NCBI GenBank assembly: GCA_019410665.1
Contig: DXSD01000033.1
Span: forward strand, 1-20,245
DNA from: Fusobacterium sp.
Lineage (GTDB): Bacteria; Fusobacteriota; Fusobacteriia; Fusobacteriales; Fusobacteriaceae
Length of the DNA stretch: 20,245 nt
Direction: 5' to 3'
In this document: piece after piece, positions 6,021-13,856 of the stretch
Position numbering within the stretch: the first letter of the stretch is position 1
Layout: every line of letters begins with the position of its first letter
Translations under genes and position numbers: made by a program
The notes under the pieces: model-generated
What the model was told of the DNA's origin: nothing
The model's input: only the letters and a program-made list of their open reading frames with translations
The model's database searches: none

Positions 6021-7748
6021 CTAAAGATATTTTTTCATCTCTTCTTGAGTTTTACTATTTAAGTAATCCTCTCTAACCTTATCTTCAACCTCTTCAAATT
6101 TAGCTTTTTTATATTTTACATCTTCTATTTTATTGAAGATATATACTTTATCTTCAACAGTTAAGCTCTCTATTTTATTAGATGGAGCATCTAATATCGT
6201 TTTAGCTAAAATATCATTATATCCCAATCCAGATATATATCCTGCATTATCAATTTTGAAAGTATTATTTTGAATTATATCTTTTCTATCTTTTGATATA
6301 TTTTTAAAATCTACCTCTTTGCTCTCAAGCTTTTTCTTTAAATCCTCTATCTCTTCTCCCTTAGCTATTGTAGTTTCAACAGAAACCTTTGGAGATATTA
6401 GGATATGACTAGCTTTAGCTCTTTCTTCCTTATCATTTCTATCTTCAATTAGAATTAAATGATATCCAAATACAGTTTCTACTGGTGTAGGATATATCTC
6501 TCCAACATTTCCTTCAAACACAGCTTTTTGGAAAGGTTCAACCATATCTCCCTTTGAGAACCATCCTAATTCTCCACCATTGGAAGAACTTGGTCCTGTT
6601 GAATGCTCTTTAGCTTTCTCCTTAAAGTTTTCTGGAGTTAGAGTTTTTAATATCTCTTCTGCCTCTAATTTAGCTTTTTCCTTATCAGAAGCTGATGGCT
6701 CTATTTGAACTACTGCTATTTCAGCTTGTGCACTTGGAAATGTATCATATCTTAAACTATTATTTGTAAAATACTCTTTCAAATCTTCAACTGAAGGATT
6801 TAAATTAGATTTTATATTATTAAATAGCTCCCTTTGTAAATATTCAAGTTGATAATCTACTGGTAGCTCTTTCTCTACAGTTATTCCTCTATTTAAAGCT
6901 TCTTTAGCTAAATTTATCTGCTCTTCATAATTTTTCTTAGCTTGGTTTACTGCTTCCTCTTTGTTTCCTCCAGTAGTATATAGAGCATTTAAAGTTTTTC
7001 TAGCCATATCTACATTTGTGATCTTAAATCCATCTTTCTCCATATCTACTTTTTCTACAAGATCAGCATACTCTGGAGCTATATCTTCTATTTTGGCACT
7101 ATTTTTACTCTTTTCTAAAATAGTTAGATACTCCTCCATTCCTTTCTCTTCTTTTAGGTTAGTTATAACTTGTTCTCTTACTTCACTTAACTCTTTTCCT
7201 GAGTACAAACTATTTTTATTTTCATTATAATTAGATACTATCTCTTCCTCTGTTGGATTTACTCCATCTTTTATCTTTTTAAAAGTTTCTTCAATCAACA
7301 TACTATTTTCAATATCTATTTTTAATGTTTTTTTAGTATACCCTTGAGCTGCTAACATTCTTTTAAATTGTTCTTTGTTTCCTATAGATTTCTCTATAGA
7401 CTCATATTGAGCATTAACCTCTTTACTTGGGATTTTAATATTTAATTTATCTGCTATTTCTAAAGTTAGATTTCTATTTACTACATCTTCAAAAGCTAGT
7501 ATCTCAATAAGATCTCTATCAACATTATTTCCTAAAAATCTTGAATACCCCTGAGATAAATTATTTTTAGTTTTTTCTACATCTAATTTTGATATTTTCT
7601 TTCCATTTAATTTAAATGCATACACATTAGCTCTAGCATATGAACTCTTCATATTCATATATGCTAACATTGCAGATGAAAGTATAAATAATACTGTAAT
7701 GAACCAAATAAAAGGTTTTATATGTTTACGAAATTTTCTTATTGCCAT
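6021..7748 (-). CDS. Membrane-anchored peptidyl-prolyl isomerase/chaperone (PpiD/SurA-like, parvulin family)
   Basis: 575 residues. One membrane helix (about 13-31) after a basic start makes it a type II anchored protein with the bulk outside the membrane, the PpiD layout. Residues 40-220 form a SurA_N-like helical chaperone region. A second helical stretch follows (about 248-335). The parvulin domain is at about 340-436, with NGGELGWFSKGDMVEPFQKAV and the ending TPVETVFGYHLILIED. After it, ASHILI (447-452) starts a second, incomplete parvulin-like segment. Likely role: folding of secreted and outer-membrane proteins. The ATG at 7748 is the only sensible start (in-frame stop two codons upstream), but its Shine-Dalgarno GGGG lies 21 nt away with a small hairpin between. 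It follows the AAA+ regulator by 61 nt, with no clear promoter of its own. Confidence 0.9.
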   Translation of the reverse strand: MAIRKFRKHIKPFIWFITVLFILSSAMLAYMNMKSSYARANVYAFKLNGKKISKLDVEKTKNNLSQGYSRFLGNNVDRDLIEILAFEDVVNRNLTLEIADKLNIKIPSKEVNAQYESIEKSIGNKEQFKRMLAAQGYTKKTLKIDIENSMLIEETFKKIKDGVNPTEEEIVSNYNENKNSLYSGKELSEVREQVITNLKEEKGMEEYLTILEKSKNSAKIEDIAPEYADLVEKVDMEKDGFKITNVDMARKTLNALYTTGGNKEEAVNQAKKNYEEQINLAKEALNRGITVEKELPVDYQLEYLQRELFNNIKSNLNPSVEDLKEYFTNNSLRYDTFPSAQAEIAVVQIEPSASDKEKAKLEAEEILKTLTPENFKEKAKEHSTGPSSSNGGELGWFSKGDMVEPFQKAVFEGNVGEIYPTPVETVFGYHLILIEDRNDKEERAKASHILISPKVSVETTIAKGEEIEDLKKKLESKEVDFKNISKDRKDIIQNNTFKIDNAGYISGLGYNDILAKTILDAPSNKIESLTVEDKVYIFNKIEDVKYKKAKFEEVEDKVREDYLNSKTQEEMKKYL

Positions 7749-7757
7749 ATCTTAATT

Positions 7758-7773
7758 CAGCTGTGCTGTCCCC
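7758..7773 (-). promoter_or_regulatory. Distant Shine-Dalgarno with intervening mini-hairpin
   Basis: Before the parvulin gene the only SD-like run is AAAGGGG (7776-7770), too far from ATG at 7748. Between them CAGC-ACA-GCTG (7768-7758) can fold into a 4-bp stem; folding would bring the SD to about 10 nt from the ATG. Functional meaning is inferred. Confidence 0.35.
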
Positions 7774-7809
7774 TTTCTTAATGTTAAGTCTTCTTATTTT
7801 TAACTCTTC

Positions 7810-9195
7810 CTATTTAAAATCTAAACCATATTTTCTAATTTTCTCATAAAGAGTAGTTCTTCCTATTCCTAACAGTTTAGAAGTCTCTTGTTTATTCCAT
7901 CTTGTTTTTTGAAGAGCTATAGCTATAACAACTTTCTCCACATCAGCTAAACTGTATATCTCTTGCTCTAAAATATCTTTTAATGGTCCTACTCCAACTA
8001 CAGTTTTATTCTCTACTGTATCAGATTTCATCTTAATTTCTAATGGTAGGTCTTCAACATCGATTACCTTATCAGTTGATAATATTACCATTCTCTCTAT
8101 CATATTTTTTAACTCTCTTATATTTCCTGGATATGAATATTCCATTAAATACTTCATAGCTTCTCCTGAAATAACTGGAGTATCTCTATGTAACTCTCTT
8201 ACAACTTTATTTAAGAAGTAGTTAGCTAATAATGGGATATCCTCTTTTCTCTCTCTTAAAGGTGGAACCTCAATTGGGAAAGCTGTTAATCTATGATATA
8301 GATCTTTTCTGAATCTTCCCTTTTCAGTTTCATCTTTAAGATCTCTATTACTTGAAGCGATAAATCTTACATCTACTCTTCTAGTTTTATTTCCACCAAC
8401 TCTTTTTAACTCTCCATACTCAATAACTTTTAAAAGTTTAGCTTGACATTTAATATCCATAGCAGAGATATCATCTAAGAATATAGTTCCTCCATCTGCC
8501 TCTTCTAAAAGTCCTCTTTTACTTGAGTTAGCTCCTGTAAAAGCTCCTCTTTCATATCCAAATAACTCTCTCTCCATAGTTTCTTCTGGAAGTGAAGCAC
8601 AGCTTACAACTATGTAGTTATTTTTTCTTCTATCACTTTTTTTGTATATCTCTCTTGCAACAATCTCTTTTCCTAATCCATTTTCTCCTGTAATAAGTAC
8701 AGCTAAGTCACTTTCAGCTACTTTTTCAACAAGATTTTTTATATCTTTTATTCTAGATGATTGTCCTACTATTTCGCTCTCTTCTTCAAGACTTGCTAAT
8801 TTCTCTTCTAATTTTCTCTTTTCTTTTAACATCTCTAAATTCTTTAGAGCTGGTAATATAACTCTATTCATCTCTTTCAATTCTACTGGTTTTACTAAGT
8901 AGTTATAGATATCGGCATTTTTTAACTCTTGAATAGCTGTTTCAGTTTCATCTTCTAATAATCCAACTATTACAAAATCTTTTCCTAATCCACTTAATTT
9001 TCTTTTAGCTTCAGCAAAATTAAACCAAGTTAAATACTCATCTAAAAGGATAATGTCAAAGTCACTCTCTCTTAACATATCTAAAGCATCTAATAGATTG
9101 TTAAAAGTTATTATCTCATAATGTTCAGATAACTCTTTTCTTATCTGTTTTAAAGTCTCTTTTCTCTCAGAAATTGCTAAAATAGCATTTTTCAT
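7810..9195 (-). CDS. NtrC-family sigma-54-dependent response regulator with divergent receiver
   Basis: 461 residues. Receiver domain (1-115): Asp52 (LLDEY) and Lys102 (VKP) are kept, but the acidic pair at the N-terminus is Ser9-Glu10 and the switch Thr position is hydrophobic (VIVGLL). A coiled-coil-like linker (118-140) leads to the AAA+ domain (141-375) with Walker A GENGLGKE (170-177), the sigma-54 contact loop GAFTGA (217-222), Walker B GGTIFLDD (235-242; the usual second acid is Glu, here Asp242), sensor SSNRDL and the arginine-finger region FRKDLYHRL. The C-terminal Fis-type HTH is WNKQETSKLLGIGRTTLYEKI (433-453). It should activate sigma-54 promoters by ATP-driven remodelling. No histidine kinase is adjacent. 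RBS GGAGGT precedes ATG, and a strong promoter lies upstream. Its target is unknown; it could control the parvulin gene downstream or distant genes. Confidence 0.93.
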   Translation of the reverse strand: MKNAILAISERKETLKQIRKELSEHYEIITFNNLLDALDMLRESDFDIILLDEYLTWFNFAEAKRKLSGLGKDFVIVGLLEDETETAIQELKNADIYNYLVKPVELKEMNRVILPALKNLEMLKEKRKLEEKLASLEEESEIVGQSSRIKDIKNLVEKVAESDLAVLITGENGLGKEIVAREIYKKSDRRKNNYIVVSCASLPEETMERELFGYERGAFTGANSSKRGLLEEADGGTIFLDDISAMDIKCQAKLLKVIEYGELKRVGGNKTRRVDVRFIASSNRDLKDETEKGRFRKDLYHRLTAFPIEVPPLRERKEDIPLLANYFLNKVVRELHRDTPVISGEAMKYLMEYSYPGNIRELKNMIERMVILSTDKVIDVEDLPLEIKMKSDTVENKTVVGVGPLKDILEQEIYSLADVEKVVIAIALQKTRWNKQETSKLLGIGRTTLYEKIRKYGLDFK

Positions 9196-9257
9196 ATTCT
9201 ACCTCCATCACTTCAATTTATATATAATCGTATTTTTTGATTTTATCTTATACATGT

Positions 9258-9286
9258 ATTATAATAGATAATTTGTATTTTTTCAA
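9258..9286 (-). promoter_or_regulatory. Promoter of the NtrC-type regulator
   Basis: Minus strand: -35 TTGAAA (9286-9281), 17-base spacer, -10 TATAAT (9263-9258), close to the sigma-70 consensus. Leader of about 60 nt to the ATG at 9195. No obvious terminator was seen between this and the end of rseP. Confidence 0.75.
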
Positions 9287-9338
9287 GACTATTTTTTTTA
9301 TTTTGCACATTTGCCCATTTTTAGAGCATTTTCTATAC

Positions 9339-10355
9339 TTATTTAATTAAATTAAAAATATCATTAGTTGTTATGAATATAATTGCTCCAAATAAAACTA
9401 GCATTCCTACTGTATGAACTCTCTCTTCCATCTTCTTATTAACCTTTATTCCTATCATCTCTAAAAGAACAAAAATTATCCTTCCACCATCTAAAGCTGG
9501 TAGAGGCAATAGATTTAAAACCCCTACATTTACAGAAAGAAGAGCAGTTAACCAAAGAACTATTCCAAGTCCCTCTCTAGATGCTTCACCAACAACCTTT
9601 ATAATTCCTAAAGGTCCGCTGATCTCTTCACTTTTTACCTGTCCAGTAATCATCATCTTAAGTCCTGAAAGAGTGTCTTTTACTATTTTAACTCCACTTT
9701 TTAAACTTAATTCACTAGCTTCTAAAACACCAAATTTTTCAATAGAATACTCTGGAATCACTCCCAACATATATCTCTTACTATTGGGATCTAAAGTCAT
9801 TGGAGTCTTTATACTTTCTATCTTTCCATCTCTTTCTAATTTTATTGTTACCTCTGGAGCATTTAATCTTCTTAAAGTCTCTCCAATATCACTCCACTCT
9901 CTAATCTCTTGCCCATCTATCTCTAAAATTCTATCTTTTGCCTTTATAAATTCTACTGATTTAGCCTCTTTAAAAACCTCTCCTATAACAGGCTCCGTAC
10001 TTGGAACATATTTCCCATTCATATATATAGAAGTGAACATAATTATAAAAGCTAGTAAGAAGTTCATAAACACTCCTGCTATAAGAACTATAAATCTTGC
10101 ATATGCAGGTTTTGAATTAAAACCATCTTCTATCTTACTATCTACTTCCATCCCCTCTATATTTACAAAGCCTCCTATAGGAATAGCTCTAAAAGAGTAA
10201 GTTGTTTTTATAGTATCATAGGAATATACCTGTGGTCCCATCCCTATTGCAAATTCACTAACAGGCATCTTAAAAAATTTAGCAGTTAAAAAATGCCCTA
10301 GCTCATGGATAAAAATAATTATCCCAAGCACTAAAATAGCTATTAGTATCTCCAT
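9339..10355 (-). CDS. rseP: Intramembrane site-2 zinc metalloprotease RseP (RIP protease)
   Basis: 338 residues. It cuts membrane-embedded substrates such as anti-sigma factors or signal-peptide remnants. The active-site HELGH is at 17-21 in the first membrane helix, and the third zinc ligand is Asp289 in NLLPLPALDGGRI (281-293). Membrane helices are at about 4-22, 88-110, 265-285 and 315-332. A single PDZ domain spans about 115-190, compared with two in E. coli RseP, so it is the short type found in Gram-positives and many anaerobes. GGAGG lies 6 nt before ATG, 10 nt after the tmk stop. It is the last gene of uppS-cdsA-dxr-tmk-rseP, a conserved envelope cluster. Confidence 0.96.
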   Translation of the reverse strand: MEILIAILVLGIIIFIHELGHFLTAKFFKMPVSEFAIGMGPQVYSYDTIKTTYSFRAIPIGGFVNIEGMEVDSKIEDGFNSKPAYARFIVLIAGVFMNFLLAFIIMFTSIYMNGKYVPSTEPVIGEVFKEAKSVEFIKAKDRILEIDGQEIREWSDIGETLRRLNAPEVTIKLERDGKIESIKTPMTLDPNSKRYMLGVIPEYSIEKFGVLEASELSLKSGVKIVKDTLSGLKMMITGQVKSEEISGPLGIIKVVGEASREGLGIVLWLTALLSVNVGVLNLLPLPALDGGRIIFVLLEMIGIKVNKKMEERVHTVGMLVLFGAIIFITTNDIFNLIK

Positions 10356-10365
10356 ATCTCCTCCA

Positions 10366-11037
10366 CTATAATATCTCTTTTACAACTGAAAATATCTCTT
10401 CACCTATCTCTTCAATTGTTTTTAATCTTCCCTCTTCTACACACTTAATCTCTAGCCAATCATATTTTTTAGCTATTTCGCATGCATTATTATAAGATTT
10501 TCTTAAATATTCCCCATCTTTTTCATGAATATCCTTACTCTCTTCTCCAGTTATCTTATTTTTTCTAGCTGCCATAAGCTTTAAAGCCATGTCAGTTGGC
10601 ATATTTAAAAATATTACTATATCTGGCTTAGGTATATCCATCTTTCTATATTCTAAATCTTCAAGCCAATCTAAATATTGTGATTTTAAGTTTTCATCCT
10701 CTATTTTAGAAGCTTGATGCACCATATTTGAAGTAGTGTATCTATCTGTTACTAACACTCCTCCCTCTTTATAAAATTTTTCCCAATCCTTTTTATATGA
10801 AGCATATCTATCTATGGCAAACATTGTTGATATTGGATAGGGATTTATATCTAGTGCCTTATCTCCAAACTCTCCAGCTAGATACATTTTTACAGGTTCA
10901 CAAGCTGGACTTTCATAATTTGGAAAAGATAGTTTTTTAACATTTTCTCTTTCATTTAAAAGTCTTTCATACAGTCTTTTCGTTTGAGTCTCTTTTCCGC
11001 TTGAATCAGTTCCCTCTATAACTATAACTTTTCCCAT
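10366..11037 (-). CDS. tmk: Thymidylate kinase (dTMP kinase)
   Basis: 223 residues. It phosphorylates dTMP to dTDP for DNA synthesis. P-loop GTDSSGKETQ (9-18) with Lys15, followed by the DR motif TDRYTTSNMVHQ in mid-protein and a lid-like basic region AARKNKITGEES. The P-loop has Glu after Lys where most kinases have Ser or Thr; I recall GKETQ/GKQTQ forms among clostridial relatives, so I do not read this as a defect. An in-frame upstream ATG (11049) exists, but I chose 11037 because GAGGTG sits just before it, the protein then starts right before the P-loop strand, and it lies 1 nt after the dxr stop (TAGTATG), a coupled arrangement. A nucleotide-kinase gene between dxr and rseP is an uncommon order. 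Confidence 0.92.
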   Translation of the reverse strand: MGKVIVIEGTDSSGKETQTKRLYERLLNERENVKKLSFPNYESPACEPVKMYLAGEFGDKALDINPYPISTMFAIDRYASYKKDWEKFYKEGGVLVTDRYTTSNMVHQASKIEDENLKSQYLDWLEDLEYRKMDIPKPDIVIFLNMPTDMALKLMAARKNKITGEESKDIHEKDGEYLRKSYNNACEIAKKYDWLEIKCVEEGRLKTIEEIGEEIFSVVKEIL

Positions 11038-11038
11038 A

Positions 11039-12190
11039 CTACACCTCATAATTAGAGTATACCCACTCTCTAGTTTCTCTATCTACTTTTTTAATTATAT
11101 CTACACCATCTATCTCTAGTGGCTCATGTCTATCCATAGCCTTCTCAATTATCTCATAGATAGTTAAAAATTTTATTTTTCCCTTTAAAAATAACTCCAC
11201 TGCCACTTCATTTGCAGCATTTAAAACAGCTGGCATAGTTTTTCCTATTCTTCCAGCTCTAAAGGCTAAACTTATTCCTTTAAAAGTCTCATGATCAGGT
11301 TTTTCAAAAGTTAAAGTAGAAACCTTCATAAAATCTAAAGGTTCCATAGCAGAGCTCTCTACTCTTTCTGGATAAGTAAAAGCATATTGAATTGGTAACT
11401 TCATATCTGGAGCTCCCAATTGAGCTATTACAGCTCTATCTTTAAACTCCACCATAGAATGAATTATACTTTGAGGATGTACTAATACCTCTATATCATC
11501 ATAAGATACTCCAAAAAGCTCATGTGCCTCTATAACTTCCAATCCCTTATTTACTAAAGTTGAAGAATCTATTGTTATCTTTTTCCCCATAGACCAATTT
11601 GGGTGTTTTAAAGCTTGTTCTACAGTTACCTCTTTTAGCTCCTCTCTCTTTCTTCCTCTAAAAGTCCCTCCACTAGCTGTAATTATAATCTTTCTCACTT
11701 CATTTTTTCTTCCACCTAAAAGAGATTGAAATATAGCTGAATGCTCACTATCTACTGGGATAATTTCAGCCTTAGGATTTTCCTTTAATAAACTATTTAT
11801 ATATGGTCCAGCTGCCACCATAGTCTCTTTATTGGCTAAAGCTATTCTCTTTCCTCTTTTTATTCCTTCTACTGTAGCTTCTATTCCGATAGCTCCACTT
11901 ACTGCTGTAAGAAGTATATCATAATCCTCCTTAGAAGCTAACTCCTTAAGCCCTATATCTCCACAATATACCTCTACATTTGGAAATCTTTCCTTTATAA
12001 GCTCATACCCCTCTTCACTTCCTACTGACACATACTTAGGTTTAAACTCCTCAATTTGCTCTAAAAGTAACTTATGATTCCTATGTCCACTTATTCCTAC
12101 TACTTCAAATCTATTTTCTGATTTTCTAACAACTTCCAAAGCATTTGTTCCTATACTTCCTGTTGATCCTAATATGATTATTTTTTTCAT
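11039..12190 (-). CDS. dxr: 1-deoxy-D-xylulose-5-phosphate reductoisomerase
   Basis: 383 residues. Second step of the MEP pathway: DXP plus NADPH gives 2-C-methyl-D-erythritol 4-phosphate, feeding isoprenoid and so undecaprenyl phosphate synthesis with uppS. The NADPH fold starts with GSTGSIG (8-14). ANKETMVAAG (119-128) is followed by the metal-binding PVDSEHSAIF (Asp147, Glu149), STLVNKGLEVIEAHELFG with Glu218, and the HPQSIIHSMVEF stretch. Length and all catalytic residues are standard. RBS AGGAGG is well placed, but it directly follows the U-tract of a terminator hairpin located between cdsA and this gene. Confidence 0.98.
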   Translation of the reverse strand: MKKIIILGSTGSIGTNALEVVRKSENRFEVVGISGHRNHKLLLEQIEEFKPKYVSVGSEEGYELIKERFPNVEVYCGDIGLKELASKEDYDILLTAVSGAIGIEATVEGIKRGKRIALANKETMVAAGPYINSLLKENPKAEIIPVDSEHSAIFQSLLGGRKNEVRKIIITASGGTFRGRKREELKEVTVEQALKHPNWSMGKKITIDSSTLVNKGLEVIEAHELFGVSYDDIEVLVHPQSIIHSMVEFKDRAVIAQLGAPDMKLPIQYAFTYPERVESSAMEPLDFMKVSTLTFEKPDHETFKGISLAFRAGRIGKTMPAVLNAANEVAVELFLKGKIKFLTIYEIIEKAMDRHEPLEIDGVDIIKKVDRETREWVYSNYEV

Positions 12191-12202
12191 AACTCCTCCT
12201 AG

Positions 12203-12230
12203 AAAAAAATTGGGCGAGTCTCCTCACCCA
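12203..12230 (-). terminator. Intrinsic terminator/attenuator between cdsA and dxr
   Basis: Minus strand: TGGGTGAG (12230-12223) pairs with CTCGCCCA (12218-12211) around a GAGA (GNRA) tetraloop; 8 bp including one G-U pair. It is followed by ATTTTTTT. The T-run ends 2 nt before the dxr Shine-Dalgarno region. Strong in form, yet inside a same-strand run of genes. Confidence 0.8.
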
Positions 12231-12236
12231 GAATAG

Positions 12237-13058
12237 TTATAATACGATAAACTTTACTAAATAGTACATCACTGGAGCAACAAATAACATACTATCAAAT
12301 CTATCTAATATTCCTCCATGTCCTTTTAAAATTGTTCCTGAGTCCTTTACTTTAAACTCTCTTTTAAACATAGATTCTCCTAAATCTCCTATTTGAGCCA
12401 CTCCACTAATGAAAACTCCTAAGATTATCACACTTGCCAGTGGCATTCCTCCAGAAATTAACTGAAAGTATCTATCTAATAAAAATAGAGCTAATATTGT
12501 AAAAAGTGTTCCTCCTATAGAGCCCTCTATAGATTTTTTAGGACTGATACTATTAAATCCTCTACTAAAAAACTTTCTTCCTATTCCCATTCCAACAAAA
12601 TAAGCAAAACTATCACATACCCATACCATTATTTGAGCAGTTAAAAGCCATTTTCCCCCATTAGGTAACAAACTTATTAAAAGAACATGGGAAAATAGAA
12701 CTCCTGAATATAGAGCTCCTAAAACTGTTTCTCCTAAGTCTATACTTGCATCTTCAACTCTATTTTGGATAACTCTTAAACTTAGTAAAAATATGGTTCC
12801 TAAAGCTATTACCCCTTCAACTCCAAAGGATATCACTCCCAACTCTCTAAAAAACAGTATATTTGGAATAGATAAAGCCATTATTATTCCCAATATCTTG
12901 TGTGGTTTTTTCCCACCTAACTCTGCCATTTGATAAAATTCATAAGCTCCCATTCCAACAACTAAATTTGTAAAAATTAGAAGTGGAAAACTCCCATAAT
13001 ACAAAACTCCAATTAGAATAGGAATCCCTATTAGAGCTACTACTATTCTACTCAACAT
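12237..13058 (-). CDS. cdsA: Phosphatidate cytidylyltransferase (CDP-diacylglycerol synthase)
   Basis: 273 residues, integral membrane. It converts phosphatidic acid and CTP to CDP-diacylglycerol, the branch point for phospholipids. At least seven hydrophobic segments are visible. The family signature lies at the C-terminus: KKSIEGSIGG (174-183), GDLGESMFKRE (224-234) and KDSGTILKGHGGILDRFDSM (238-257), containing the conserved acidic metal ligands. Start ATG overlaps the uppS stop as TAATG, so the two are translationally coupled. Followed by a terminator hairpin before dxr. Confidence 0.97.
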   Translation of the reverse strand: MLSRIVVALIGIPILIGVLYYGSFPLLIFTNLVVGMGAYEFYQMAELGGKKPHKILGIIMALSIPNILFFRELGVISFGVEGVIALGTIFLLSLRVIQNRVEDASIDLGETVLGALYSGVLFSHVLLISLLPNGGKWLLTAQIMVWVCDSFAYFVGMGIGRKFFSRGFNSISPKKSIEGSIGGTLFTILALFLLDRYFQLISGGMPLASVIILGVFISGVAQIGDLGESMFKREFKVKDSGTILKGHGGILDRFDSMLFVAPVMYYLVKFIVL

Positions 13059-13744
13059 TATTTTACTCCTCCAAAACGTCTATCTCTTTTTGTATAACTC
13101 TCTATAGCCTTATCTAACTCCTCTTCATTAAAATCTGGCCATAGGGTATCTGTTATATATATCTCTGAGTAAGCTATCTGCCATAGTAAGAAATTAGATA
13201 TTCTAAGTTCTCCACTTGTTCTAATTAATAGTTCTGGATCTGGTATATCATTATATAGATATTTAGAAAATTCCTCTTCGTTAATAGAATTCTTTCCAGA
13301 TTTTAAAATATTATTTATAGCATCTACTATCTCAGCTCTTCCACCATAATTAAAAGCTATATTAAATGTTAATCCTGTATTATTTTTACTTTTTTCCTGA
13401 AGTTGATCTATAGCCTCTAAAAGAGAATCACTCACATTCTCTCTTCTCCCTGAAACCATAAATCTAATATTATTCTCCATTATATTTTTCTCTTCATTTT
13501 TTATATAACTTTTAAAAAGAAACATAAGTGCACTTACTTCCTCTTGACTTCTTTTCCAGTTTTCAGTAGAAAATGCATATACAGTTAGATATTTTACTCC
13601 TATTTTAGCTGCATGGGTTATTATCTTTCTAAGAGCAGCTGCTCCTTCCTTATGTCCAAATGTTCTAGGAAGCCCTCTTTTTTTAGCCCATCTTCCATTT
13701 CCATCCATAATTATAGCTATATGTTTTGGTATTTGTTTCTCCAT
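13058..13744 (-). CDS. uppS: Undecaprenyl diphosphate synthase (cis-prenyltransferase)
   Basis: 228 residues. It condenses isopentenyl diphosphate onto farnesyl diphosphate to build the C55 carrier lipid for peptidoglycan and other envelope sugars. The signature HIAIIMDGNGRWAKKRGLPR (8-27) holds catalytic Asp14, followed by GHKEGAAALR, TVYAFSTENWKR, FNIAFNYGGRAEI and the C-terminal PDPELLIRTSGELRISNFLLWQ. The length is slightly below the usual 240-250, with all motifs intact. GAGGTG lies ahead of ATG. It has its own promoter after the dpaL terminator, so it does not depend on transcription from frr, which in many genomes is directly upstream. Confidence 0.98.
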   Translation of the reverse strand: MEKQIPKHIAIIMDGNGRWAKKRGLPRTFGHKEGAAALRKIITHAAKIGVKYLTVYAFSTENWKRSQEEVSALMFLFKSYIKNEEKNIMENNIRFMVSGRRENVSDSLLEAIDQLQEKSKNNTGLTFNIAFNYGGRAEIVDAINNILKSGKNSINEEEFSKYLYNDIPDPELLIRTSGELRISNFLLWQIAYSEIYITDTLWPDFNEEELDKAIESYTKRDRRFGGVK

Positions 13745-13769
13745 ATTTTCACCTCACTATACTCTGTAA

Positions 13770-13801
13770 ATTGTACCATATTTACACAAATTTTTCTACT
13801 T
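13770..13801 (-). promoter_or_regulatory. Extended -10 promoter of the uppS operon
   Basis: Minus strand: TGG-TACAAT (-10 at 13775-13770, TG motif at 13778-13777) with a weak TAGAAA -35 17 bases upstream. It lies between the dpaL terminator and the uppS start. Confidence 0.55.
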
Positions 13802-13820
13802 ATTTCTTTTTTTAGGACAA

Positions 13821-13849
13821 AATAAAAAACTGACTAAATTTAGTCAGCT
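13821..13849 (-). terminator. Terminator of the catabolic operon, after dpaL
   Basis: The perfect 18-base palindrome CTGACTAAATTTAGTCAG (13830-13847) is followed on the minus strand by TTTTTTATTTT. The plus strand also has CTTTTTATT, so it could work both ways, but only the minus-strand use has a gene in front of it (dpaL stop at 13857). Confidence 0.8.
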
Positions 13850-13856
13850 TTTTATT

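Noticed and set aside
9673..10200. 175-codon open frame on the plus strand opposite rseP
   Set aside because: It lies wholly inside rseP, which has all family motifs; the plus-strand frame has no RBS and its composition is that of a complement of membrane-protein codons.
13830..13847. Perfect 18-base palindrome as an operator for uppS
   Set aside because: T-runs directly after it, and its position behind the dpaL stop, fit a terminator better.
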